Part shown: positions 8,142-14,723 of the stretch, in pieces
Layout of the letters: every line of letters starts with the position of its first letter
Numbering within the stretch: position 1 is the stretch's first letter
Source of the DNA: Streptomyces collinus Tu 365
GTDB lineage: Bacteria > Actinomycetota > Actinomycetes > Streptomycetales > Streptomycetaceae
NCBI RefSeq assembly: GCF_000444875.1
Contig: NC_021985.1
Coordinates: forward strand, 2,985,535-3,049,534
DNA: 64,000 bases
Direction of reading: 5' to 3'
The notes under the pieces: generated by a model
Databases searched by the model: none
Told to the model about the DNA's origin: nothing
What the model saw: only the letters and a program-made list of their open reading frames with translations
Made by a program: the position numbers and the translations under genes

Positions 8142-8354
8142 TCACAGCGCGATAGGGCGATAAGCGAGAGCTTGCTCGACTACCTCGTCCGCTGTGAGCG
8201 GAGGGTCGGAGTAGTAGATCAGGTCCGACACCCGCGGATGGAGCACGCTCGCCCTGAGGCTGTCCAGAAGACGGTCCTCCGCCTCTTCCGGGAGGTTCGC
8301 GTCAATGAGCTGCTGAACGATGCGAACGAGGTCTTCGCGTGACTTCTTCTGCAC
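8142..8354 (-). CDS. Colicin E/pyocin-type DNase immunity protein homologue (Im9 family), orphan
   Basis: A 70-residue acidic protein that would bind and block an HNH-type bacteriocin nuclease. The family hallmark HPRVSDLIYY (residues about 39-48) matches the HP-x-x-SDLIYY segment of Im9. It is followed by the usual helix IV region (LTADEVVEQALAYRP), and the length is near the family norm of about 85. The start is GTG, 3 bp after the stop of the DUF397 gene, so the two are probably one transcript. No gene with an HNH nuclease domain is visible nearby; the RHS toxin tip 6 kb away is of a different type. It may protect against neighbours' toxins or be a remnant of a lost pair. Confidence 0.75.
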   Translation of the reverse strand: MQKKSREDLVRIVQQLIDANLPEEAEDRLLDSLRASVLHPRVSDLIYYSDPPLTADEVVEQALAYRPIAL

Positions 8355-8357
8355 GAT

Positions 8358-8558
8358 TCACCGCCCCTCGGACCGCTGCCCCTTCAGGGCTTCCAGGAAG
8401 GGGGCGAAGGCTCGCGGCGGAAAGGAGAGCATCCCTCTGGCGGGGGCCTTCGAGTCGCGGACTGCTATCCGCAGATGGCGGGCGGCTATCTCCACGCAGG
8501 CGTTGCCGTCGCCGCCGCCGGAGTAGGACGACTTGCGCCACTGATCAGGGTTGGCCAT
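8358..8558 (-). CDS. DUF397 protein, small partner of a WhiJ-type regulator
   Basis: A 66-residue protein with the DUF397 signature WRKSSYSGGGDGNACVEIA and the later VRDSKAP motif. In Streptomyces these small proteins are encoded beside XRE/DUF5753 regulators, as at whiJ and abaA, and are thought to modulate the DNA-binding partner. The ATG at 8558 is preceded by GAGG and starts 7 bp after the stop of the regulator gene, consistent with a two-gene operon. An upstream in-frame ATG exists but would overlap the regulator and lacks family similarity. Confidence 0.88.
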   Translation of the reverse strand: MANPDQWRKSSYSGGGDGNACVEIAARHLRIAVRDSKAPARGMLSFPPRAFAPFLEALKGQRSEGR

Positions 8559-8565
8559 GAGCGCC

Positions 8566-9417
8566 TCACAGCTCCTTTGACAGCCTATGGATGAGGTCAC
8601 GCGATCGCTCAGGGTCAAGCGACACCGCCTGCAGTCTACGGAAGTGCGTTCGGAACACACTCAGTTGTGCTGCGGAGTCGACGAAGACCGTGCCATGAGG
8701 TCCATCGCGCACGACGGTGTCGAGTCTCGGCACGGCACCACCCGCATACACCATGGCGGCACCGACGTCGCTGAAGTGCTCCAGCTCGAAGGGGATCACG
8801 CGCACAGAGATGTGGTCTGCCTCGGAGAGCTCCAGGACGCGCGTGAGCTGAGCACGTGAGGCGGCCCGGCTGCCGACCATGATGCGCAGCGCCGCTTCGT
8901 GGACCAAGGCGTCGTACGGGATCGGCCGCTCCCTTTCGAGGATGGTCCGCCGTCGCATCCGGTGTCGAACCCGCAGCTCCAAGTCCTCCTCGGGCAGTTC
9001 GGGAACCCTGGACGAGAAGAGCGCCCGTGCGTAGTCCTCCGTCTGGAGAAGCCCCGGGATGTACAGGAATTCCACGTCCCAGCGGTACGTGGCATGGTGC
9101 TCCAGCTCCGACAAGTCCAGGAACGACGTCGGGAGGAGCCCTCGATACTCCTCCCACCAGCCTTGCGTCCGGGCAACCGCCATTGCGGCCAGGGCGTCCA
9201 CCAGCTCCGTGTCCGTACAGGCGTACTGGGCCGCGATTCGCCGCATACGCACCTTGCTGACACCGGCGAGGCCGGCCTCGATCTGGCTGACCTGCGCGGA
9301 GTCGGTCCCCAGCAGCGCGGCTGCCTCGCGCCCCTTGAGCCCCGCGGCCTCACGAAGTTTCCGCAGCTCGGCGCCGAGGCGCTGTTGACGTGCGCTCGCC
9401 TGCTGCCTGCGCGGCAT
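8566..9417 (-). CDS. XRE-family transcriptional regulator with DUF5753 (WhiJ type)
   Basis: A 283-residue regulator. The N-terminal helix-turn-helix (residues about 10-65, with GREAAALLGTDSAQVSQIE as recognition region) is followed by the long DUF5753 domain (WWEEYRGLLPTSFLDLSELE through IHRLSKEL). Similar proteins in S. coelicolor act on development and antibiotic production. I chose the ATG at 9417 because AGGAGGGG stands just upstream; an in-frame ATG nine codons earlier lacks such a site. It is divergent from the small ATPase gene, and a shared palindrome lies between them. Confidence 0.9.
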   Translation of the reverse strand: MPRRQQASARQQRLGAELRKLREAAGLKGREAAALLGTDSAQVSQIEAGLAGVSKVRMRRIAAQYACTDTELVDALAAMAVARTQGWWEEYRGLLPTSFLDLSELEHHATYRWDVEFLYIPGLLQTEDYARALFSSRVPELPEEDLELRVRHRMRRRTILERERPIPYDALVHEAALRIMVGSRAASRAQLTRVLELSEADHISVRVIPFELEHFSDVGAAMVYAGGAVPRLDTVVRDGPHGTVFVDSAAQLSVFRTHFRRLQAVSLDPERSRDLIHRLSKEL

Positions 9418-9484
9418 GGCCCCTCCTGAGGTTGCCAACTGCACGGAAGGAGTGACTCGTTCAGGGGGAGATTACGACAACGGC

Positions 9485-9514
9485 TTGCACGGGACCAAAT
9501 TTGGCCCCTACGTT
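9485..9514 (+). promoter_or_regulatory. Promoter of the small ATPase gene with an operator-like palindrome in its spacer
   Basis: TTGCAC (9485-9490), an 18-bp spacer, then TACGTT (9509-9514). The spacer is itself an almost perfect palindrome, GGGACCAAATTTGGCCCC (9491-9508; 16 of 18 bases symmetric, core CCAAATTTGG). On the other strand TTGGTC and TAATCT lie 19 bp apart facing the XRE gene, so the palindrome also covers that -35 region. One bound regulator could control both genes. Confidence 0.45.
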
Positions 9515-9618
9515 CGGTGACGTACAGCGCACTCAGCGGAAGCGCACCGCTCCCCCTGCCCAGGCGGGCGCGGCAATGCCACCGCACCGAAATCTCGCCC
9601 TCTGAACGGAGTTGCCGC

Positions 9619-10026
9619 ATGTCGGAGACATGGGACTACACCCTCTACATCCCCAACGATCTGAGAGCCGTGACGGTGTGCCGTCGCACCCTGCGCATGG
9701 TCCTGACGCTGCACGGCCTGATCCGGCTCGTCGACACGGCGGAGCTCCTGGCGACGGAGCTGATCTCGAACGCGGTGCGGCACACGAAAGGGCCGGCCGC
9801 GCTCAGGGTCCGCCGGACGCCACAGGGGTTGGTGTGGATCGGGGCCTGGGACACGGACCCCGGCCCGCCACAGCCGCCCCAGCCGCTGGACCAGATCTCC
9901 GAAATGGCGGAGGACGGGCGGGGCCTGGCCCTGATCCGGGCCTGCGCGGACTACTGGGGCTGGCAGCCGTCGGGCCGGTTCGGGGACCGCGGCAAGTACG
10001 TGTGGTGCGAACTGGAGGCGGTGTGA
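9619..10026 (+). CDS. Anti-sigma-factor-like ATP-binding protein (HATPase_c, RsbW type)
   Basis: A 135-residue GHKL-fold ATPase. The N box is ELLATELISNAVRHTKG and the G-box region is MAEDGRGLALIRACADYWG. Such stand-alone HATPase proteins are serine kinases or anti-sigma-like factors and are the third usual member of whiJ-like clusters. The ATG at 9619 has GGAG 7 bp upstream; an in-frame ATG at 9517 lacks a site and lies in the promoter region. The stop overlaps the next ATG by one base (TGATG), coupling it to the Rpn-like gene. Confidence 0.87.
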   Translation: MSETWDYTLYIPNDLRAVTVCRRTLRMVLTLHGLIRLVDTAELLATELISNAVRHTKGPAALRVRRTPQGLVWIGAWDTDPGPPQPPQPLDQISEMAEDGRGLALIRACADYWGWQPSGRFGDRGKYVWCELEAV

Positions 10027-10934
10027 TGGTCGGCTCACCCCACGAAGCACTGCACCGGATCTTCCAGAAGGACCCGGCGCTGCTGACCCGAGCGTTACAG
10101 CGGGTGCTGCACGTGCCGTTCCCCGAACCGAGGGAGATCGCGGCGATGAACGTGGACCTCACGGAGATCGAACCGGTCGAGCGCCGCGTGGACACGCTGC
10201 TGCGGGCGGAGACGGACGAGGGCACGTACCTGCTGGTCGTGGAGTCCCAGGGCAAGGCGGACGACCGAAAGCGCGGCAGCTGGCCCTACTACCTCTCCTA
10301 CCTGTACGAGAAGTACCGCTGCGAGCCGGTCCTGATCGTCATCACCCAGAGCAGCGCCACGGCCCGCTGGGCGTCCCGCCCCATCCGGCTCGGCTTCCCG
10401 GGCTGGCACTCGCTGACGGTACGGCCCCTCGTGCTCGGCCCGGACAACGTCCCGGTGATCACGGACGAGCGCCAGGCCGAACGGGACGTACCTCTTGCGG
10501 TGCTCTCGGCGATGACACACGGACGCGGCCCGCAGGCTCCGGCCATACTGGAGTCCCTGGCCTCCGCCCTGCGGACCATCGACCCCGACAACGCCGCCGT
10601 CTTCGTGCAGTTCATCGACTCATGCCTGACCGACCCCCAGGCGAAGCAGATGTGGAGGGACCTGATGACAGCGATCCAGTACTTCTGGCGCCACCCGCTG
10701 GCAGAGCAGGTGCGGGAGGAGGGGCGTGAGCAGGGCTTGGAGGAGGGACTGGAGCAGGGCCGGGTCGAGACCAAGGCCGAGATGGTCCTTCGCATCCTGC
10801 AGTGGCGCGGAGTTCAGGTGCCGGACGGGATCCGCGAACGGGTAGCGGCGTGCACGGACCTGAACCAGCTGGAGATCTGGGCCCAACGGGCCGTGCACGC
10901 CACGGACGCGGCTGAGCTGTTCGCCGGGGAGTAA
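10026..10934 (+). CDS. PD-(D/E)xK nuclease-like protein (Rpn/transposase-like family)
   Basis: A 302-residue protein. The N-terminal half has a PD-(D/E)xK-type core, LLVVESQGK at residues 69-77, where E73, Q75 and K77 fit the E-x-Q-x-K active site of Rpn-type proteins. The C-terminal half ends in a charged helical segment with EEGREQG-like repeats, as in Rpn proteins. E. coli Rpn proteins promote RecA-independent recombination. Whether this one cuts DNA cannot be told. Codon 24 is TTA (10095-10097), rare in Streptomyces and decoded by bldA tRNA. It is translationally coupled to the ATPase gene. Confidence 0.75.
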   Translation: MVGSPHEALHRIFQKDPALLTRALQRVLHVPFPEPREIAAMNVDLTEIEPVERRVDTLLRAETDEGTYLLVVESQGKADDRKRGSWPYYLSYLYEKYRCEPVLIVITQSSATARWASRPIRLGFPGWHSLTVRPLVLGPDNVPVITDERQAERDVPLAVLSAMTHGRGPQAPAILESLASALRTIDPDNAAVFVQFIDSCLTDPQAKQMWRDLMTAIQYFWRHPLAEQVREEGREQGLEEGLEQGRVETKAEMVLRILQWRGVQVPDGIRERVAACTDLNQLEIWAQRAVHATDAAELFAGE

Positions 10935-11121
10935 GACCGAGGGCCGGATCGGTAGTCAACAGAACGGTCGGGGCATCGCGCCGGAATGCACGAGCGCGAT
11001 GCCGTCGACGCAGAGCGGAACCGCATACAGCATCACGACTCGCCGTTCGCGACAGCAGTGATGGTGACGCCCTTAGCCCGCTCGAGTGTAAGTTCCGGGA
11101 TACCTGGCTCAGTTCATGATT

Positions 11122-11391
11122 CACGAGGGACCGATGACAGCGATCCAGTACTTCTGGCGCCACCCGCTGGCCGAGCAGGTGCGAGAAGAGGGACGAGAGC
11201 AGGGCCGGGAAGAGGGACGCGTCCAGGATCGCCGGGAAATGGTCCTCCGCATCCTGGAATGGCGCGGCGTTCAACTGGCCGATGCGATCCGCGAGCAAGT
11301 GGAGTCGTGCACCGACCTGGACCAGCTGGAGACGTGGGCCCAACGGGCGGTGCACGCCACGGACGCCGCGGAGCTGTTCGCCGAGGAGTGA
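11122..11391 (+). pseudogene. Truncated duplicate of the 3' end of the Rpn-like gene
   Basis: The 85 codons from the ATG at 11134 closely repeat residues 214-302 of the gene at 10026-10934, starting MTAIQYFWRHPLAEQVREEG and ending VHATDAAELFAEE. Nucleotide identity is near complete over the first 40 bases and extends slightly upstream (GAGGGACC-GATG). A short deletion has removed part of the EEGLEQG repeat. The nuclease-like core is missing. An open frame from 11116 could still give a 91-residue peptide, but this looks like debris of a tandem duplication whose middle was lost; the 180 bp before it hold no recognisable gene. Confidence 0.75.
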
Positions 11392-11423
11392 GGGCAGGGC
11401 GGGTTCACCCCCTGGCGAGACGG

Positions 11424-12677
11424 TCACCGAAAGGGAAGGTTGAGCCAGGGGCTGCCCGGGTCGGACATCAGGATCCGGTGGGCGTCGACCATGTCCTGGT
11501 ACCAGTCACCGAACTCCTCCTCGTCGAAGTGCAGGCAGCGTCCGAGGACGTAGCCGGCGGAGAAGTCCTGCCACGACCTGTAGGAGTGGGAGGCCACTCG
11601 GCCCGCCTGTACGACGGCGTACTCAGCCTCCTCCAGCGTGCCGAACCTGGCCCCGAGCCCCCATCGGGCCATCTTCGAGGCCCGCCCGAGGTCCCACGCG
11701 TCGACGGACGAGACGTACGCCCCCTCGCCGAGCACGCCGTCGGCACGCATGCGAGCTTCATAGCGAGTGATACGCCCGATGAGCCGCTGGACTCCCTCGA
11801 TCTGCGCCTCGATCTCGGACTCGGGACGAGGTTCCGTCCTGGTGACGCCCTCCTGGGTGACCACGACCGAACCCTCGGACTTCGCACGGAGGACATTGGC
11901 TGCGGCCTGCCGCCAGTACCCCGGGTCGACGTGACCGCCGAAGTCCCGGGCGATGGTGCGGCGCAGCCCGAGGACGAAGTCCCACACCGAGCTGTGCTGC
12001 TCACAGGCGAGGAGGTCGCGGAGGTAGTGCTGCCATTCCTCGCGGGTGGTGATGCCCCACCACTCGCGAAGCCGCCTCCGCTCGTTTATGTATCCCGTCC
12101 CGTGCCAGCCCATGGCGTTCCACACCGACCCGTTGCTGACGCACAGGAGTGCTCCGCAGGCGAGGCCATGGGCGACAGATCCCTGAAGCGGGCCACCCAC
12201 CCGGAGAGTGAGCAGCCTGTGGCGGCCGCCGAGGGGGCGACCGGGCCGATGATGCTGAGCCCACGCCCCGGAATGGGGTGGGGCCGCCGGGAGGAACGCC
12301 TCACAGGGGCTGCCCGGATTGACCACGATCCACGCGGGACGCCCCGGCTTCCACGCATCGGCGAGCCACCCGAGGCTGTTGATGTTGAACACCCGATGCG
12401 GTTCGGGCGCGGGCAGCATGCCCACGGTGTACACCGCCCAGACAGGACCGCCGACACGCGGATCGTGCCCGAAGACCGAGTACGTCGTACTGGGGTCGGC
12501 GTCCGCCCTGTCCCGCAGTATCTCGTGATACAGCCGTTCCCGTGCCAGCCTGTCGAAGTATCCGGCCCAGTCCTCACGCAGCTTGAAGTCGAGCAACGCC
12601 TGCTCGATCTCGGTGGGCGGGACCCAGGCAGGCGGCACGACGTTTCCGTAGGCGGCAGGCGGAGTGCCGGGTGGCAT
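11424..12677 (-). CDS. DUF1266 domain protein with N-terminal SseB-like region
   Basis: A 417-residue cytoplasmic protein without signal or membrane segments. Residues about 20-130 resemble an SseB-like domain (VFGHDPRVGGPVWAVYTVGM). Residues about 195-417 form the DUF1266 domain, with the hallmark WWGITTREEW and the C-terminal AWDLGRASKMARWGLGARF ... SPWLNLPFR. DUF1266 proteins are often encoded with polymorphic toxins and SUKH/SseB-type genes; their function is unknown. The ATG has GGGGA 8 bp upstream. It is the last gene of the minus-strand block downstream of the RHS toxin. Confidence 0.75.
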   Translation of the reverse strand: MPPGTPPAAYGNVVPPAWVPPTEIEQALLDFKLREDWAGYFDRLARERLYHEILRDRADADPSTTYSVFGHDPRVGGPVWAVYTVGMLPAPEPHRVFNINSLGWLADAWKPGRPAWIVVNPGSPCEAFLPAAPPHSGAWAQHHRPGRPLGGRHRLLTLRVGGPLQGSVAHGLACGALLCVSNGSVWNAMGWHGTGYINERRRLREWWGITTREEWQHYLRDLLACEQHSSVWDFVLGLRRTIARDFGGHVDPGYWRQAAANVLRAKSEGSVVVTQEGVTRTEPRPESEIEAQIEGVQRLIGRITRYEARMRADGVLGEGAYVSSVDAWDLGRASKMARWGLGARFGTLEEAEYAVVQAGRVASHSYRSWQDFSAGYVLGRCLHFDEEEFGDWYQDMVDAHRILMSDPGSPWLNLPFR

Positions 12678-12688
12678 GAGCGAAATCC

Positions 12689-12700
12689 CCTATCGATAGG
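12689..12700. promoter_or_regulatory. 12-bp perfect palindrome upstream of the DUF1266 gene
   Basis: CCTATCGATAGG lies 12 bp upstream of the ATG and overlaps the likely leader. It may be an operator. The AT-rich context (TTGCAATACGC just upstream) suggests that a promoter lies here, but I cannot place -35/-10 boxes with confidence. Confidence 0.3.
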
Positions 12701-12741
12701 TAGTTGCAATACGCGAACGGCGATGATGACTTGGAGAACTG

Positions 12742-13263
12742 TCAGGAACTGGGATCCACATTCCACGTCTCAGGTAGATCACTGCCGCAGAAGACGCAGA
12801 AGAAGTCGTCCTCACGCACGATGTTGTGCTGCTGGCAGCCGGGACAGCGCCGGAACACCACCTCGTGAGTGAAGCCGGGCGGACGACTGAGACCTGCGCG
12901 ATCGAGAGCCTCAGCTACCGCCGCCCAGGAGCCGACGTCGGGGCAGTACCCGGTGGACTGATTACTGACGTCACCCACGCCCCAGCGACCTGCCTCGCAG
13001 GTGAAGCTGATCTCACCGGCGCCCAGGACCGCCTCTCCGCCGGCACAGGCCACGTGCTCGCTGCGCCGCGGCGCCAGATGCAGCACGCAGTCCAAGTCGA
13101 CGACGAAGGTGAACGGTTCGCCCAGTTCGGTCGCCGACCGCTCAACCCAGCTTGCGAACTCTTCCGCCGAGCTGATCCGGCAGCCGCCGCGGTCCGGCCG
13201 TACGACGGCCTTGAGCTCGGGCGGCCCCACGTAGCGATAACTTTCTGAGACCATTGCAGTCAT
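12742..13263 (-). CDS. Unknown protein with C-terminal zinc ribbon
   Basis: A 173-residue soluble protein. The C-terminus holds a zinc-ribbon pattern, CPGCQQHN ... FFCVFCGSDLP (two CxxC pairs, residues about 140-165). The N-terminal 130 residues (for example FTFVVDLDCVLHLAPRRSEHV) match no family I can name. Its start overlaps the stop of the 110-residue gene by 4 bp (ATGA), so the two are co-translated. Its place in the train of small genes behind the RHS toxin suggests a toxin-related or immunity role, which is inference only. Confidence 0.65.
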   Translation of the reverse strand: MTAMVSESYRYVGPPELKAVVRPDRGGCRISSAEEFASWVERSATELGEPFTFVVDLDCVLHLAPRRSEHVACAGGEAVLGAGEISFTCEAGRWGVGDVSNQSTGYCPDVGSWAAVAEALDRAGLSRPPGFTHEVVFRRCPGCQQHNIVREDDFFCVFCGSDLPETWNVDPSS

Positions 13264-13592
13264 TCTTCCAACTGGGCCACTCGCGATTTGAGATCTTCCG
13301 CGAAGTCGTCCCAGTCAGGCCCGAACGAGAGGAGATCGGCTGCCGCGTCGCGCAGCAACTCGGGGTCGTCCGGACGTTGCAAGCAGGCAAGTCGGTACGC
13401 GAGATTCCGTGCCCAGACTGGCATCGCCATCCAGTCCTCGGCCAGCGCGTCACGCAACGCGGAAAGAATGTCATCAGGTTCGGCGAATGTGACCGTCTCG
13501 ATGAAGTTGCGGACGTGGTCCGGGATCTCTGGGGCACCTTCAGCGTAGGTCGATTCGATCAAATGGCGTGTCGATCGCGTGAGTTCAGACAT
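13260..13592 (-). CDS. Small acidic protein of unknown function
   Basis: A 110-residue acidic, Leu/Ala-rich and probably helical protein (MSELTRSTRHLIESTYAEGA; WARNLAYRLACLQRPDDPEL). It has no membrane segments or metal motifs, and I do not recognise a family. It overlaps the zinc-ribbon gene by 4 bp. Small acidic proteins downstream of polymorphic toxins are often immunity proteins, so that is the leading guess. Confidence 0.6.
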   Translation of the reverse strand: MSELTRSTRHLIESTYAEGAPEIPDHVRNFIETVTFAEPDDILSALRDALAEDWMAMPVWARNLAYRLACLQRPDDPELLRDAAADLLSFGPDWDDFAEDLKSRVAQLEE

Positions 13593-13643
13593 GGTCCTCG
13601 TGGATTCACAACTTGAGCGAGCCTGCAGCGTCTTCCTGCCGCC

Positions 13644-14063
13644 TCAGATGGAGTAGGGGTGAACCTCGATCCAAGGTGTCGTGAACTCGATGGAGTCGCC
13701 GAGCCGTGGCTTGCCGGCATGGCCAGGCAGCAGGAAGGCCCCGGAACCCGCCACCTCGACAAGGAGCATGTCGGCGCCGACCCGGACGGCCAATACGGAG
13801 TCTTCATCAGCGGCCTCCACAGAACCCCTGATCCGGACAGGTGCCCCTGGAGCGCCTGACGCAACCAGGGCAGGGCCGTCAGCGACGGCCCAAGAAGTGA
13901 TCTCGTCCGGAATATCGACTTCCACATCCGCGAAATCACCCACCTCCGGCATCTCGAGCCCACGCCACCGAGCCCATGCCCGCCCACATGCGCCGCTGAA
14001 AGCGACCGCAGGCGCTGCCCCGGTCGTCGTGCTCGGCGACAGGTCCAGAATCTGGATGCGCAT
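13644..14063 (-). CDS. Unknown small protein, coupled to the gene upstream
   Basis: A 139-residue beta-rich protein (MRIQILDLSPSTTTGAAPAV ... IEFTTPWIEVHPYSI). I chose the ATG at 14063 because it overlaps the TAA of the upstream gene (TAATG) and GGAGGG lies about 13 bp before it; a GTG seven codons earlier is the alternative. No named family. It belongs to the coupled chain of short genes behind the RHS toxin. Confidence 0.6.
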   Translation of the reverse strand: MRIQILDLSPSTTTGAAPAVAFSGACGRAWARWRGLEMPEVGDFADVEVDIPDEITSWAVADGPALVASGAPGAPVRIRGSVEAADEDSVLAVRVGADMLLVEVAGSGAFLLPGHAGKPRLGDSIEFTTPWIEVHPYSI

Positions 14064-14239
14064 TACGCCGGTCCCACCCTCCACCCCTGGGGCTGCTGGA
14101 GGAGTTCACGAGCAAGACCGTCGAGGATCCGGACACGACGCACTCCGACGCACTCATCAATGACCACAACGTCATCCATGCTCGGATACCAGACGTCGCC
14201 GATCCGCTCAATTATGGGCTTCCACCGAAGGCACGGCAT
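14063..14239 (-). CDS. 58-residue peptide gene in the toxin-immunity chain
   Basis: The ATG at 14239 stands one base after the TGA of the candidate immunity gene, and its TAA overlaps the ATG of the next gene, so all three would be translated in series. The product begins MPCLRWKPIIERIGDVWYPS and has no recognisable domain. Its tight packing supports a real gene despite the short length. It could instead be the remnant tail of a longer immunity protein. Confidence 0.5.
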   Translation of the reverse strand: MPCLRWKPIIERIGDVWYPSMDDVVVIDECVGVRRVRILDGLARELLQQPQGWRVGPA

Positions 14240-14240
14240 G

Positions 14241-14723
14241 TCAACCAAGCGCGATGCTCCACACATCACCATGGCCGGGCCACTCATCGCGCTCGGTGTC
14301 GTCATTCACCACGAAGACCGAAACTTTGACATCCGGGTTCCGGTACTCCATGTAATCCCCCTGCTGCGTACATTGCAAGGATGAATCAGGCGCGGAGGAC
14401 AGGAACTGCTCCTTCAGTTCGAGCCACGGAGTGTATCCCTCAAAAGCCACGCCCGACTCGCTCAACACATCGCGTATCAGGTCGGCATTTTCTGACAAGC
14501 GATGCAGTTCGAGGGTGGCGCCCACCAAAACCCACTGCTCTCGCTTCGTCAACGAAATCTCGATCCAGCCGTAGTCCCTGCGTGCGTCGACTCCGCTGTC
14601 GCCGAGTTCCTCGATGTACTCCCCCCTCAGCGCTTGGTCCACTTCAGACACTGACGAGTCGATTCCGACACCGAAGATGCGACCAGTAGCCAGCAGGGTC
14701 GCACAAAGCTTCAACCCCGTCAC
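14241..14723 (-). CDS. Candidate immunity protein for the RHS toxin tip
   Basis: A 160-residue protein whose GTG overlaps the RHS stop codon by 4 bp (GTGA), with GGAGGG in the end of the toxin gene. The N-terminal part (FGVGIDSSVSEVDQAL ... RRDYGWIEISL) resembles a protein type that I have seen repeatedly behind Streptomyces RHS and WXG toxins. Direct coupling downstream of the variable tip is the classic place of the cognate immunity gene. The DNA here is visibly poorer in GC than its surroundings, as is common in exchanged toxin/immunity cassettes. Confidence 0.65.
   Translation of the reverse strand: MTGLKLCATLLATGRIFGVGIDSSVSEVDQALRGEYIEELGDSGVDARRDYGWIEISLTKREQWVLVGATLELHRLSENADLIRDVLSESGVAFEGYTPWLELKEQFLSSAPDSSLQCTQQGDYMEYRNPDVKVSVFVVNDDTERDEWPGHGDVWSIALG

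Noticed and set aside
10935..11121. A further gene between the Rpn-like gene and its fragment
   Set aside because: Only short frames without ribosome sites or family similarity are present.
14381..14689. A plus-strand small gene opposite the candidate immunity gene
   Set aside because: It lacks a ribosome site and lies fully antisense to a gene that is coupled to the toxin stop codon.
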